A stretch of 64,000 bases of DNA from Amylostereum areolatum (Eukaryota > Basidiomycota > Agaricomycetes > Russulales > Stereaceae), in NCBI GenBank assembly GCA_012932865.1, contig SAXG01000024.1, forward strand, positions 558,001 through 622,000, read 5' to 3'. The notes under the pieces are model-generated. The model did not search any database, was not told where the DNA came from, and was given only the letters and a program-made list of their open reading frames with translations. Shown here piece by piece: positions 33,962 through 46,812 of this stretch (its first letter is position 1; each line of letters opens with the position of its first letter). The translations under genes and the position numbers were made by a program.

Positions 33962-35568
33962 ATGGCAGTGAAATCCCCGGACAGCTATACGTTCACCGTC
34001 GGGAAGCTCGGTATGTTTGAGGTTGCTCACACCGCCGCCCTCTCGAGCTCATTTCCGTCTAGATGCTGGCATGGCCGTGCGTTTTGGGTTCGCGAGGCGA
34101 GAGGGCACTGGCTGACCGAAATCCATTGTAGATTCTCCTAGGAGAGCGCGCCCACCTCATCGAATTCCCTTCCCTCCTACTTCCACCCGGCGCTACTGCT
34201 GGGTCCATAGTCAACATCTCCGTCACGCAGAACTTTGACGAGGAGAAGAAGCGGGAGAACGATTTCTGGGACCTTCAAGGCAGCATCCTGGAGGCATTTG
34301 GCTCAAAGTCACCTCAAGCGCCGGAAATTACGGTGAGTCTGACCGGTGTCCCTTGAACGAGTGTCGTGCTTACCGCTCGCCCAGCTTCGGAACGTTACCC
34401 AAACATCCGTGACCCTCGAATGGCCGCCTCTCGACCTCGCCACCGCCACGCTTCGCTCTTTGGACATCTATCGCAATGGGCAACGCCTGGCGTCAATCCC
34501 ATCGCCTCTCCAGAATACTTCGACGAAGCTCTCGGGGCTCGACCTAGCCACCGAATACACATTCCGGCTCGTCATGCGCACCTCGGCGGGCAACTTCCCT
34601 TCCAATCTCATCCGCGTGCGCACGCATACGATGACCGACACATCCGGTATCTCCGTATGCTTCGGGAACGTGCAAGACTCAGTCCTGCTGGAAAACGCGA
34701 AGCTTGCTCTCAACGAGATGCGCGCGAAATGGAGCGAGAAGATACAGATCGACACCACGCACTTCGTGTGCACGACTCCGGCGGCTAGCCCCAGCGCCGT
34801 ACAAACTTCCCCCACCGGCCTCCACAGCGCACCAGGCGTCGAGTATCAGCGCGCGCTGCAGCTCAGCATTCCTGTCGTGCAACCACAGTGGATTCTCGCG
34901 TGCCGCTCGGAACGCAAGTACGTGGCCTCAATTTCTGTTCTCCATGTCCGGCACACTGAGCTCGTTTACACAGAATGATGCCTATCTCTGGCTTTTACCT
35001 TGGGGTCACGCCTGCAACGCCCATTACATCGCCTCCCTTCAGTCGTCCCCAATCCATGTCTCAAACTTCACTTCCGCACAGCGCAAGGGCCGCTAACCGA
35101 GCATCACTGCCCGCTCCTCCACGCACACCTACCTCCCCTCCTCCAAGACCATCGCAATCGGGTGCACGTACCGCCCCGCCCAAGTTCGAGCCCACGCCCG
35201 AAGAGCCGGGAGAGAGCGTTGAGGATGCGGAGGGAGGCGCTTTGTCTCCCTCCAAGGGTAAGCCCCAGACACCGCACATGCGGCATGGAACGATGGACAG
35301 AGCGTTCAAGTTCCCGCCACCGAAATCCCCATCCCCAGTGGAAGAAGAGAAGAAGACGGATGAGCCACCAGCGGCTTCGCCTGCAGAACCTCGCGTCGAC
35401 GAAGACGGATCGGAGGAGGCAGGTTTGTCCGCCGTTGGGTCCGAGGCTGCGCCGGCTCTCAGTCTAGAGGTGCCTCCTCCACCGACGCCTATCGAGAAGG
35501 AGAAAGTCGCCAGTCCACAGGATGGGGATGAGGAGGTGGGCGAGACGGAGGAGATATCCCTAAATTAG
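33962..35568 (+). CDS. CHS5: Chs5, exomer scaffold (FN3-BRCT)
   Basis: Scaffold of the exomer coat that exports chitin synthase and other cargo from the trans-Golgi to the cell surface. ATG at 33962: VKSPDSYTFTVGKL, intron, then LLGERAHLIEFPSLLLPPG and the dimerisation helix NFDEEKKRENDFWDLQG. An FN3 domain follows (TLEWPPLDLATATLRSLDIY, GLDLATEYTFRLVMRTSAG), then a BRCT domain (ISVCFGNVQDSVLLENAKLA, ALQLSIPVVQPQWILACRSE) and a long Pro/Glu/Ser-rich tail. Domain order and N-terminus match fungal Chs5. It is divergent from SSN3 with 199 bp between starts, so the two likely share a promoter region. Confidence 0.88.
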
Positions 35569-36094
35569 TGGTGAGTGATGTGCTCCCCACGTCCATGCCA
35601 CCCCAATTAACATGGGCAGACCCCCGTCCTTTATGTTAGTACTTTGGTATAACTGGTTTCTTATTCAATCGGAACTTCCCTTTCGCGGTCTGCATTCGGG
35701 GACGTGTGCTCTGCCATCTGTCCCGGTGTCGAGGATATAATCAACTGCGGCAGCTCTCGATTCTGTCGTGTCACCCGCAGTGTGGTCAGCTGGCGAAAAA
35801 TGGGGGTCACGTCCGACATCCGACTGAGTTTTGGGGAACGTCGATCAAGCGTTTGGAAGGCAACTGAGGGCCTCTGAGGCCCTGGCGAACGGGAAAACAT
35901 CGGATAAACATGTTCACGTGCGGGTGTCGGTACGGATCGTCCGTGTTCAGGATTTCCCCGCACCTACTTAAACCCCCGCACTGATTATCCTCCATCCCCC
36001 TTCCCTATATCATCCCTTAGTCCTCTTTTCGACGGAGAAGAAGGAGCAGCTCTCACGTAAGAAGAACTAACAGCCCGTGTTCCAACCAGCAAAG
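35569..36094. other. Intergenic between CHS5 and GH3 gene
   Basis: No gene seen. It holds the 3' UTR of CHS5 and the promoter of the beta-glucosidase gene; a TATATC motif lies near 36,005 before a pyrimidine-rich leader. Confidence 0.5.
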
Positions 36095-39000
36095 ATGGCA
36101 CCGTCCGACTTCGCCCAGGCCGACATCGACGAGATTGTGGAGCAGTTGACGACAGAGGAGGCGATCGCGCTCATTGCAGGTGTTGGGTTTTGGCACACGC
36201 ACGCTGTGCCCCGACTCGGGATACCTGCCGTAAAGGTGTGCCGCCGAGTACATTCTTAGCATACGGGTTCTGACGAGGATTCTTGTACGTCTATTCAGGT
36301 CAGCGATGGACCCAATGGTGCGTGCATTACTCCCTATCTTCGGGTATGGCTATCGATGGCTGAAATGACCGTGTCGATTAGGTATTCGGGGCAACCACTT
36401 CGTCATGGGCACCCCCGCCAAATGCCTGCCTGTACGCTCAGTCACCCATATACTTGTCCCAGATTTGGTCTCACCGCCGTACCCGTTATAGTCTGCTACC
36501 GCGCTAGGCGCAACGTGGGACACGAGCCTTATTGAGGAGGTTGGGCTGAAATTACTCGCGGAGGAAGCGAAATTGAGGGCAGCTTCGGTCGCGCTGGCTC
36601 CCACCTGTAACATTCAACGGGTCGGTTCTCACTACCTTTTCTTCGTCATTCGAGGGTTCTGACGTAGCCTCTTGCGTGTTATAGAATCCGCTTGGTGGTC
36701 GGGTGCGCTTCGCCGAGTCTTGTGGTCGACAGTGTGTGAAGCTAATCGCGATCCTGGCAGGCATTCGAAAGTTTCTCCGAGGATCCTCTTCTCTCCGGTC
36801 TTATCGCTGCTGCGTACACCAAGGGCGTGCAGAGCGGTGGGATTGGGGTCGCGATCAAGCACTTCGTGTAAGCTTTCGCAATTACAGTGCATGCAGCGTT
36901 TTCTGATGTGTTCCGCAGGTGCAACGACAAGGAAAACGACCGCATGGGCTATGACAGCGTCCTCAGCGAGCGCGCTCTTCGCGAGGTTTACCTTATGCCC
37001 TTCATGCTTGCGGAAAAGTATGCAAAGCCATGGTCGTATATGACTGCGTATGTGTCACCGATATCTTCGTCAACGGACTTCGTTGCTGATCACCTCCGCC
37101 AGTTACAACCGGGTTAACGGGACCCACGCCTCGGAGAACCCGCACCTTCTGCGCGATATCCTTCGCAATGAATGGGGGTTTCAAGGCCTTGTGATGAGCG
37201 ACTGGTATGTCATTCTCTCGCAGGTAGAATTCATGCGTCGCTAATTGCGTCTTTTTTCAGGTTCGGCGTGTACAGTATCGATCATGCTATAAATGCTGGT
37301 CTCGACCTCGAGATGCCCGGGATGAACAAGTGGCGCACTTACGACCTTGTCAATCGGTCTATTGGATCGTTCAAAATCACCAACCGCACGCTCAAAGAGC
37401 GTGCCCGCAAAGTCGTCGAACTTGTTCAACGATGCGCGCGTGAGGCTCCAGAGGTTCGTGCTTTCCCACTCTTACGCTCTTCGTCGTCTGACTCGCAGTA
37501 GATCCTCGATGGCGACGGACAAGAGCGCAGCCGCCAGAGCGAAGAAGACAACGTTTTGATGCGCAGGGTCGCCGCCGAGTCCATCGTTCTGCTCAAAAAC
37601 GACAACGGGGTCCTACCGCTGCAGCCGCAGAACATCAAGAAGATTGCCATTCTCGGTGGGAATGCGAAGGCGTTCGTCCTCTCCGGCGGAGGCTCCGCCT
37701 CGTTGAAACCTTCCTACTTCGTGTCTCCGTACGACGGCATCGTCAATGCGCTTCCCAAAGACGTGGAGGTAACGTACTGCGAGGGCGCCCGATGTTTGTG
37801 GTTACTCTAGCCTCCTTATCCGTCCTATGGCTTATGCAAGGAAACAGCGTTCAGGTCGCAGCCTTCGCTTGATTTCGACATCTACACGGAGAAGGGCGAG
37901 AGGGGATGGGTTGGCGATTGGCACAAGCACGAGTCCGATGACAGCATGACTCCGGTCGAGGAGCCTTTCTACACGGGCATCATCGACGAGACGCGCATAT
38001 TCGTCAGCCTGTCGGCACCCGCGGGCATCTCGAAGAGGTGGACGTGCCGCCTCCGAGGCGAGCTCCGTCCTCGTCCCTACGACTGCAAGTTCGAATTTGG
38101 GTTGTCCGTCGCGGGCCGCGCCAAGGTATCTTGTTCTGCCCTTTTCCGTGCCCCTTGGCGTTCCCCACTGATGCAGGATCCTTTCGACAGCTGTTCGTGG
38201 ACGGGAAGCTCGTGATCGACAATTGGACGCGCCAGCGACGCGGAGAGGAGTTCTTCGGCTTCGGCTCCGAGGAGGAGAAGGGCACCTTCGACCTCAAGGC
38301 CAACACGAAGCACAAGATCTACCTCGAGTTCTGCAACGTGCGTGGTCCCGCGGATGGCGACGAAGACGAGGTCGTGGCGGACCCCAATGCGGGCGTGCGT
38401 CTGGGCGGGTCTGAAGTCGTCGATCCGGACGCGGAGATGGCGAAGGCGGTGAAGCTCGCGGAAGAGGCGGATGCGGTGGTGGTGGTCTGTGGACTGAACG
38501 CGGACTGGGAGAGCGAGGGGTACGACAGGACCTCCTTGGACTTGCCCGGGCGCACGAACGAGCTTGTGGAGAAGGTGGCGAAGGCGAACAAGAAGACGGT
38601 GGTCGTCACCCAATCTGTGGGTTCTATTGCTTTAACTGCAGTTGGTATGCAAGCTGACTTGCTGGATGGACAGGGTTCGTCGATCACGATGCCGTGGGCA
38701 GACACCGTCGCTGGGGTCGTCCATGCTTGGTACTTAGGAAACTCAACGGGCGACGCTATCGCCGACGTGCTTTTCGGGAAGGTCAACCCGTCGGGAAAGC
38801 TTTCATTGACATTCCCCAAACGTCTGGAGGATGTCCCATCGTACGCCAGCTTCAACGTCGACGACGGAAAGGTACGAGCGTCACCTGTGTGCTTTTCGGT
38901 GACCAGGCTGTTAACACCGCTCGGTTGTAGGTTCGATATGCCGAAGATGTTTTCGTGGGATACAAGTCCTGGCAGCATCGCAAGGTTAAGCCAGAGTTCG

Positions 39001-39468
39001 CGTTCGGGTGCGCATGCTTGTCCCTCGATGGTCCGAACAAGGTGCTGATAATCGCATTGCAGACACGGACTTTCGTACACCACCTTCGCCTACTCCGACT
39101 TGGAACTGTCCAAGCCCACGTTCAAGGACGGCGACCTGGAACTGTCCGCCAGCCTGACGTTGAAAAACACGGGCACCGTCCCCGGCGCGGAGGTCGTCCA
39201 GCTCTACGTTTCGTGGCCGACTGCCTCCCTTCTCTCGCATCCCGTACGCACACTCAAGGCGTTCAAAAAGATCGCGCTTGGCGCGGGGGAGAGCGCACGA
39301 GTCACCCTCCCGCTGGACAAGTACGCCGTGTCGTCTTGGGGAGAACGCTTGGAGAGGTGGTGCGTGGAGAAGGGTGAATATGGTGTGGAGGTGGGCACGA
39401 GCAGCGAGGTCTTGCCATTGAAGGGCTCGTTCGTGCTGGAGAAGGGTTTTGAGTGGAACGGACTTTGA
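36095..39468 (+). CDS. GH3 beta-glucosidase with PA14 domain, intracellular type
   Basis: Hydrolyses beta-glucosides such as cellobiose. Highly interrupted gene. ATG 36095: [80 protein letters not shown], and the nucleophile region [20 protein letters not shown] (Asp of MSDW). GH3 C-terminal domain: [20 protein letters not shown] and [12 protein letters not shown]14 insertion: [20 protein letters not shown]. Then [20 protein letters not shown] and a fibronectin-III-like end ([20 protein letters not shown]). No signal peptide at the N-terminus, so it is probably cytosolic. The reading frame holds through about fourteen introns with no frameshift, in contrast to the HDAC gene. Confidence 0.9.
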
Positions 39469-39662
39469 GTCGACGAAGATGCGTAGAAAGGTATTGTATT
39501 GTATTTTGGTTGTGTTCGATGTATTAGTAGCGCATACGGCTTGTGTCAATGTATAAGTATGCAGTTGGGATCTAGACGTCAGACATTGAGCTGGTATTCG
39601 GATATCAAGCATCTCGCGGAGACGGCGCGACCTTAGCTTGACGGGGAAATCTAAAAAGAGGA

Positions 39663-40179
39663 CTAATACTCGTCGTCGTCGTCGTCGTCGGATGAGAAAT
39701 AATCAAGCCCGTATACAGCGGCACCAAGACCCGCGGCACCCATGAGCGCATAGGACACGGGATGCCGAGGCAGTCGCTCAGCCTTGGTCAGGCCATGGGC
39801 GAACTGGTCGACGAGGAGGTAGCTGAGTGTCCACGCTGCGACCACGTTAAGCCATGGGGCAGAAAGCAGGCGACGGCATGAACGTACATGTCATAACGCC
39901 GCTTCCGTTTTTCGCGTCTCCGGACGCCAGCATGGTCGCCCCACCGGCGAATATTGCGCCAAAGCCCATGCGTACGATGAACGGAGGAACATAAGCCCGC
40001 GCCGAGAATCGTGGGGGGGTGAAGGCCGAGGCGAAGACTAAGTATCTCGTTTCAGGAGGTTGCGTTCGGGATGAGATTCGGGACGGGCTCACAGAGCGCG
40101 CTCAGAGAGAAAGCGGGAATCCTTTCGGGGTTTGGTCAGAATGCGGGGGTGCGACGTTGGATAGAACTGACGATGACAT
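39663..40179 (-). CDS. Aim19-like small mitochondrial membrane protein
   Basis: Short protein with two or three hydrophobic segments. TRYLVFASAFTPPRFSARAY and GFGAIFAGGATMLASGDAKN-GSG resemble the conserved core of fungal Aim19 (altered inheritance of mitochondria). A GTACGT...CAG intron (39836-39887) joins GSGVMT to SWTLSYLLVDQFAHG. The end is YGLDYFSS plus an Asp run. The 5' end is uncertain: an ATG lies at 40179, but reaching the conserved core from it needs small frame changes, so either the true first exon was missed or there are sequence errors. Confidence 0.5.
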
Positions 40180-40555
40180 GGATGCCCCGGCGTCTGATAT
40201 CCCTCCGGCGTGTTGCGTATCAGGGGATGGATGTGAAGGCGACATCGGAGGGAGCAGGCTGGTGGTGACGGTGAGCAAGCAAAGGCTTATTGAAAGCCAG
40301 GTTCAAATCATTCGTAGTGAGCCTACGGACGAGTTACGACCCACTTTGAACCCAGGCTTCATTCGCCGAAGCAGCCTGCTTTCCGCACCTTCCTTGCACC
40401 CTCCCCCCATCCACCACCACCCACCCCTCCGTCCTCGTACTACGGTACATACACTCTTGGACGATTCCCCTTCCCCCGCGCATTAACGGACACCCATTCA
40501 CGCAACTTGCGCCGCCACCCCTACGCGCGTTCCCGGATTTCCCGCCCATGCTCTC

Positions 40556-43500
40556 ATGTCGAATCGGCAGGATGCTTTGAATCAAGGCCCCATTCCCACG
40601 TCTCCCGGCATGCTCGACGAGAAACAAGACGAGAATGGTGCTTTAACCCATAGTCCGGTAGGAACGGAATGCAATCCTCCTCAGACAGCCTCGGATACCC
40701 CGGAATTGTCAACGAACGGCCATACAGCCTTGACCGGCAAGGGAGACACTCATGACGCCACCGATGCCTCTGGAGACGACACGGGGGATGTTGATACAAA
40801 TGGGAGGCACTCGGGGGCGATGGGTGAGGACGGCGTGGATGCGGGAAGGCATGCGGACGAGCACGAGGCTGAGGAGGATGAAGGAGAGGAGGACGAGGGC
40901 GAGGACGAAGGAGATGAGGAGGACGACGAGGAAGACGATGACGACGAACCTGCACTCAAATACGAGAGGTTAGGTGGCTCCTTCCAGGATCTGTTCAAGA
41001 AGGACTCCGCGTCATCCATGGCCATTTCCAACAAACTTCTGGTATGCGACATCCCCTACATGCTGCTTAACCACACTTATGCGCGACGTTCGAAGGCCTT
41101 GGGAACGCATAGTGGAATCGTGCACATCATGGACATCGCCGGAAAGCGCGTCAAGTCTTTCAAGCCACACACCGCGTCGATCAGTGACATGTGCTTCGAC
41201 AGCACGGCGGACTTCGTCGCGACGGCCTCCATCGATGGTGAACTTCGTTTCTGTCGTACGAGAGAGGCCCCAGCTCAGCAATCCGAATATTAGGACAGAT
41301 CTGGATCCATTCTTTGTCCACACCCGAGTCGTACTCCTTCAACATGAAGCGGCCAATACGTACCCTCGCCCTGGAACCTGGGTTCGCGAAGAAGGGGACG
41401 CGCGCATTCGTCTGTGGGGGCATGGCAGGCACCCTCGTTATGCACGAGAAAGGCTGGTTAGGTCACAAGGAAACGACCTTGCATGCAGGAGAGGGACCTG
41501 TATGGCAAATTCGCTGGAGAGGTACTCTCATTGCCTGGGCCAACGATGTTGTGCGTATTCCACCTCTCCACGTTCAATCACACTCTAAGTCGATTGGTAC
41601 ACAGGGCGTCAAGATCTATGACACCGTATCGCAAACCCGGATTACCTACATCGACCGACACCCGGACAGCCCTCGCCCGGACCTTTTCAAGTGTACCCTC
41701 CACTGGCAAGATGATTCCACACTTCTCATTTCTTGGGCGGATGTCATCAAGGTTGCTCGCGTCCGCGCCCGCCCACGGACCACAACTTCATCCGCCTCAG
41801 CCCACCTCCCCCCTCTCATCGTCGAGATCACCGCTGTCTTCCAACTGGACTGCATGATCGCCGGAATCGTGCCCCATCCTCCTCCAATATCCGCAGCTCC
41901 TACCGTCTCCCATCAACGTACCGCCAGCATCGCGTCCACTGTCACAGCTCCGACATCGTTCCTTGTACTGGCCTACACTCCACCAGATACCTCGTTCCTC
42001 AACGAGGCAACGGAGGATCGCACTCAGCAAAAGCGCAAAGCCGCCGAGCGTCCCGAGCTCAGGATTGTTTCTCGTGGAGGAGAAGAGTTGGCTGCCGATG
42101 CTTTGAGCGTTTCTGGCTACCAGTCATGGAGTTGTAACGACTATATGCTCGCAGAGATTGATCCCGAAGATACCGGAAACTCGCGAGCTTATGTTGTTCT
42201 CAGTCCCCACGATGCGATCATCGTCCGGCCAAGGGATAGGAAGGACCATGTAGCATGGTTGGTGGAGAGGCGGCGATACGAGGAGGCCTTGGAGGAAGTG
42301 GCGTATCTGGAAAAGGAGGAAGGCGCCAGTGCTGTGGATGCCACGGAGATAGGCCAACGGTATATCGAACATCTCATTGGTGAAGGTATGTTATTTTCGT
42401 GGCCTTCCTATCGACCGGATTTCGCGAATGACGCCTCCCGTTAGGCGAATTCGCCAAAGCGGCAAAGCTTTGTCCGAAGGTCTGCAGCCATGATACCAAG
42501 CGCTGGGAAGACTGGATCTTTGTCTTCGCGCAGAAGCAGCGTCTCCAGGTGTGTCGCTTCGTGCATAGGGTTGAGTGGCTTTCTGACCTTCGTGATCCAG
42601 GATATCATTCCGTACGTCCCTACGGATGCTCCGAGGCTAGATCATCTCGTATACGAGATGATCTTGGCCTACTTCTTGGCCAATGATCGAGAGGTACGTC
42701 TGCGTCTGCCCCAGCGATATGTGGTCACCACTCTAAAGTCTCGGCGGCGATGCAGGCCTTGCAACGTACTATCCGCGACTGGCCAAAGGAGATCTACGAT
42801 ATCTCTGCAGTTATCTACGCTATTCAGTCAAAGCTGGATAAATCTTCGTCCTCGTCGTCAACCTCACCGCTGGCGAGAGCGACATCCGACTCGGTCATCC
42901 TCATGGAATGTCTGGCAGAATTGTACTCCAGTTGTCAGCCTCTGTCGAAACGAGCTACTGACCACTCCTCTCTCCTTGCCACAGGTATACCGCGAATCGC
43001 CAACCCGGAAAGGCGCTGCCTTTCTTCCTCCGCCTACGACGGCCGAATGTTTTCGATCTCATTCGCGAACACAATCTGTTCACAGACGTCCAGGATCAGG
43101 CCCTGCTTCTGGTTGAATTTGACCATGAGCTTATGGAGAAGCGAAAGCAGGAAGGGTCCCCGTTGGAGGATGGGCGCGGAGCTGCTATCACACTCTTGGT
43201 GGACCATACACATTCCATCCCCGTATGTTCATATTCCTTTCCCGCCTGTATGCGAGGTAGTTGACCAGGATCATCCACAGATTGCACGAGTGATACAACA
43301 GCTGGAAAGTCGGCCATACTTCTTGTTTTTGTACCTCGATGCCCTGTTCGAGAAGGATCCTCAGCTAGTGTCCGACTTCGCCGATATTCAGGTATGTATA
43401 CGCGGCATGGATCTCGGCTAGCGCATGAGCTCACAGATGCTTTCCTTTTAGGTCAAACTGTACGCGGAATACGCAACGAGCCGCTTGATCGACTTCTTGC

Positions 43501-44518
43501 GGGCGAGCAACTACTACAACCTGGAAGCGGTCAGTGCGATTTTTCCCAACAAGAAGCTGAGAATGGTTTTTGAATCTGTCGCTCCAGGCGTATTCTATTT
43601 GCACCGACCGTGATCTTGTACCAGAGATGGTGTTCCTCCTGGGCCGAATGGGCAACAACAAGAAGGCACTCTATCTTATCATCGACCGGTTGGGCGACGT
43701 CAGCCGGGTAAGCATGTCCAATCTCTTCTCATTAAGGGCACAACTGAAATGGGTCACATAGGCCATCGACTTCGCCAAGGAGCAGAACGACGACGACCTC
43801 TGGGAAGACCTACTCAAATACTCCGAGACGCGTCCGCGTGCGTATTCTCCTAACCGTCCTGTATCTACCCATGCTGACATAAATTCTGGCAGCGTTCATC
43901 CGAGGCCTACTCGAGAACGTCGGCGCGGAAATCGACCCTATACGCCTCATCCGCCGAATCAAGAACGGGCTCGAGATCCCCGGGCTCAAGGGCGCGCTGA
44001 TCAAGATCCTGCAAGACTTCAACCTGCAGATATCGCTCCTGGAGGGATGTCAAGCGATCCTGCACAGCGACGGGTCCGACCTCGCGCGGCGGCTGCACCG
44101 CAACCAAACGGGTGGCTTCTTCTTGACCGGTGGGCCTTCTACTTAGCCTGTCGATTCTCTCGAGGTTAATGGTGTGGTGGGGGTGGTAGCGAAAACGCCG
44201 TGTCCGATATGCGAAGAGCCGATACAGGACTCGTCCACGTCCGTCGCCCTGCTATTCTTGTGCCGCCATGTCGTGCACGCGCGATGCACAAGCGGTGGAG
44301 ATATGATCCCGCCCCCTCCGAATGCGGCGATGGCGAGCGTCACGCTAGGTGGGTCGCCTACGCGGGGAATCAGTGGCAAAATTGCCTAGTAAGTTTCTCT
44401 GCCTGTTGTGGATGGGAGGTTTTGCTAACTTGAGGTGTGCAGTACATCGATGGTGCGGGCACGACTGTCGAAGGGGTGTCCGGTGTGTTATAATAAAGAG
44501 GAGGGGGTGAGGATATGA
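40556..44518 (+). CDS. VPS41: Vps41, HOPS tethering complex subunit, with in-frame amber codon before the RING
   Basis: HOPS subunit for fusion at the vacuole/lysosome. ATG 40556, then an acidic low-complexity N-terminus (Glu/Asp runs, 40,860-40,950). The WD40 beta-propeller follows (ALGTHSGIVHIMDIAGKRVK, KPHTASISDMCFDSTADFVA, FVCGGMAGTLVMHEKGWLG, GPVWQIRWRGTLIAWANDV), and then the clathrin-heavy-chain-like helical repeats (EALEEVAYLEKEEG, DRDLVPEMVFLLGRMGNNKK, DDDLWEDLLKYSETRPPFIR). The frame meets TAG at 44144-44146, then continues in the same phase into the C-terminal RING-H2: CPICEEP, FLCRHVVHARC and, after an intron, GCPVC, ending at 44518. Many introns. The RING is normal for fungal Vps41, so the TAG is odd: a true mutation, read-through, or an unrecognised splice. 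Confidence 0.88.
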
Positions 44519-45720
44519 CGCGTCGTCATGGACTGGACGGAAGATACCTTCATAGTACATGCTACTCACATTGCTTACTTCAAACTTATCTTCGCCCGTG
44601 ATAGGGTAGCTCAAAAACGGCCGAGGCTCCCGAGCCCATTACTCATTCCATCAAATGGAACGATCTGTTCTTTGGGGCTGCATTCCACCGGGTTTCCATG
44701 TTCCTCACACCATGTCTTTCCGGTATGAGTCCGCTGAACGTCTTCTACCAAATTCAATACCTTCCATTCTTCATGTAAGTTTTCCAGTGACGCTCGAGGA
44801 CGACTCCCCTCTCACCGCGGAGCTGTTCCCTCCTTTCCGATCAAGGTCCTTGGCGTGCACTCGGCGGCTTCAAGCTTCAGCTTCATCCGTCTAGTGGAGT
44901 ACTGCGGGGGTACTGGCCAGCTGACGGCGTCGCTGTCATGTGGACGCTTGTGCGATGTCATGCGCGGAGGGGTCCTCGTTGGCCTACGATTGATATTGAG
45001 TCGTACACAACACGTCTTGTTTTTCTGTTTACTCTCACTAAATGTGTATGCTCTACCAAGCATACATCCTCACACCCAGGTTTGTCCAGTAGTAGGGATA
45101 CGCGTCAACATTGACAAGCACGTCTGGCGCTGATTCATTCAACTCCGCCGAACTCGTAGAGGTCAGGGTCTTCCATGTCTTGTTGGACATTTTGTGGATT
45201 CCCCGTCATGCCTTCTAGATGGTCTATGCCCTACCCAGCACTTATGATCTGTCCAGCAGACTGTAAATGCAGCCTGGAATTTGGCCGTGGTCCTCTGCAG
45301 AAGCGACGAGGTGAGCCGTCTCAGCTTCCTGGTCAAAGCAAGACGGGGGGCCACGCTGACATGCGCCACGTTGCGCTTTCCTAGCATTTTCCGAGAAGAA
45401 AGATCACTACAGTCATTTTCGCATCCCACCAGCGCCCATCATCACGGACTTGCATGTGAGGTGCTTACTGTTGCCAGTGCACTTGAAGGTTTCCCGCAAT
45501 GCGAGACCTGTGACTTATGAGATTATCGAATAGGTGACAATGACATAGTATCATACATGGTACGTTACCCAGCAGAGCAGATGGACACGTCCAGCACAGG
45601 CGTTCTATGGAACACACAACAGGCTACAGCCGCCGTTTAATACCAAGCTTCTTCCTCCCGAACACGCCCAGTGCATTGGCGAGTGGATCCCGTGAGCTGG
45701 AAAACGCGCCGTCACTGGCC
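44519..45720. other. Long intergenic region, no gene seen
   Basis: 1.2 kb without a convincing frame or known motif. It forms the left edge of the second FIP-kinase-NPY block and the upstream promoter of FIP copy 2. Confidence 0.6.
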
Positions 45721-45727
45721 TATATAA
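45721..45727 (+). promoter_or_regulatory. TATA box of FIP copy 2
   Basis: TATATAA in GGCCTATATAACC, 142 bp upstream of the start codon, followed by a CA-rich leader with CTCAAGCACC. Spacing matches FIP copy 1. Confidence 0.75.
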
Positions 45728-45850
45728 CCCCTCGCCCAACTACCTCACGTCCTCAACACCATCTCAAGCACCTTACCTCTCAAAGGTGCAATCGTGGCCC
45801 CGCTTCTTGCTTTACCCTCGCTTACACCTTTCTCTTCGGACAGTTTTTGA

Positions 45851-46207
<357 letters not shown>

Positions 46208-46377
46208 GCGAGCGGATCGGCGAGGGAGCGAATCGAGGTCATGAAGGAAGGAGAGGCGCGGGGGCGATGTAAACATTTTCCTGTTCTTGCCCTATGATTG
46301 TGATATGCGTGCTGTATCGCCGCGGTTTATTGAAATCGTTCGGGCTTCTATCATCATGTAGGGGACCAATTATGGAG

Positions 46378-46585
46378 CGACTTCAGTACCGGCCACGTCG
46401 AGGTGAAGTCGGGTTTTCAGAAGCTGTGCGAGGAGTGGTAGTACGGTGAGGGCGTTCAGCGCCAGAGGCCCCCAGCAGAATAAAAGGGTTGCACTGATGG
46501 TCTTGCAGGATCGGTCATGGGGAAACGATCGGCAAGCGAGGAGCTGGGGCCTAAGGCTGCTAAGCGTGCAGATGGCCGTCCGTAG
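46378..46585 (+). pseudogene. Fragment of FunK1-like kinase gene 3' end
   Basis: The exon after the acceptor TTGCAG (46503-46508) reads GSVMGKRSASEELGPKAAKR and ends at TAG 46583-46585. GKRSASEELGPKAAKRA also occurs at the C-terminal end of the kinase at 52,028-53,669 with near-identical DNA. A preceding exon-like piece (46,378-46,437) ends at a GT donor. The kinase core is absent, so this is a relic of duplication or gene loss. Confidence 0.6.
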
Positions 46586-46812
46586 GAGACCTGGAACTTA
46601 GCCTTGCCATCGAGTCATTCACGAGAATCACATAAAATAGATATCTTCTGTACCGGCAACGGACAACAACAAAGCGATGGGTGTAATGAGCGATGTGTGT
46701 GATGAGCGTGATAAAACGACACAAAGCAATACAGAAGCAGACGCACAACAAGAGTACGACGATAACAAGGGTAGAAAGCAATAACTAGAGCACCGAGACT
46801 GCAAGAAGGAAG

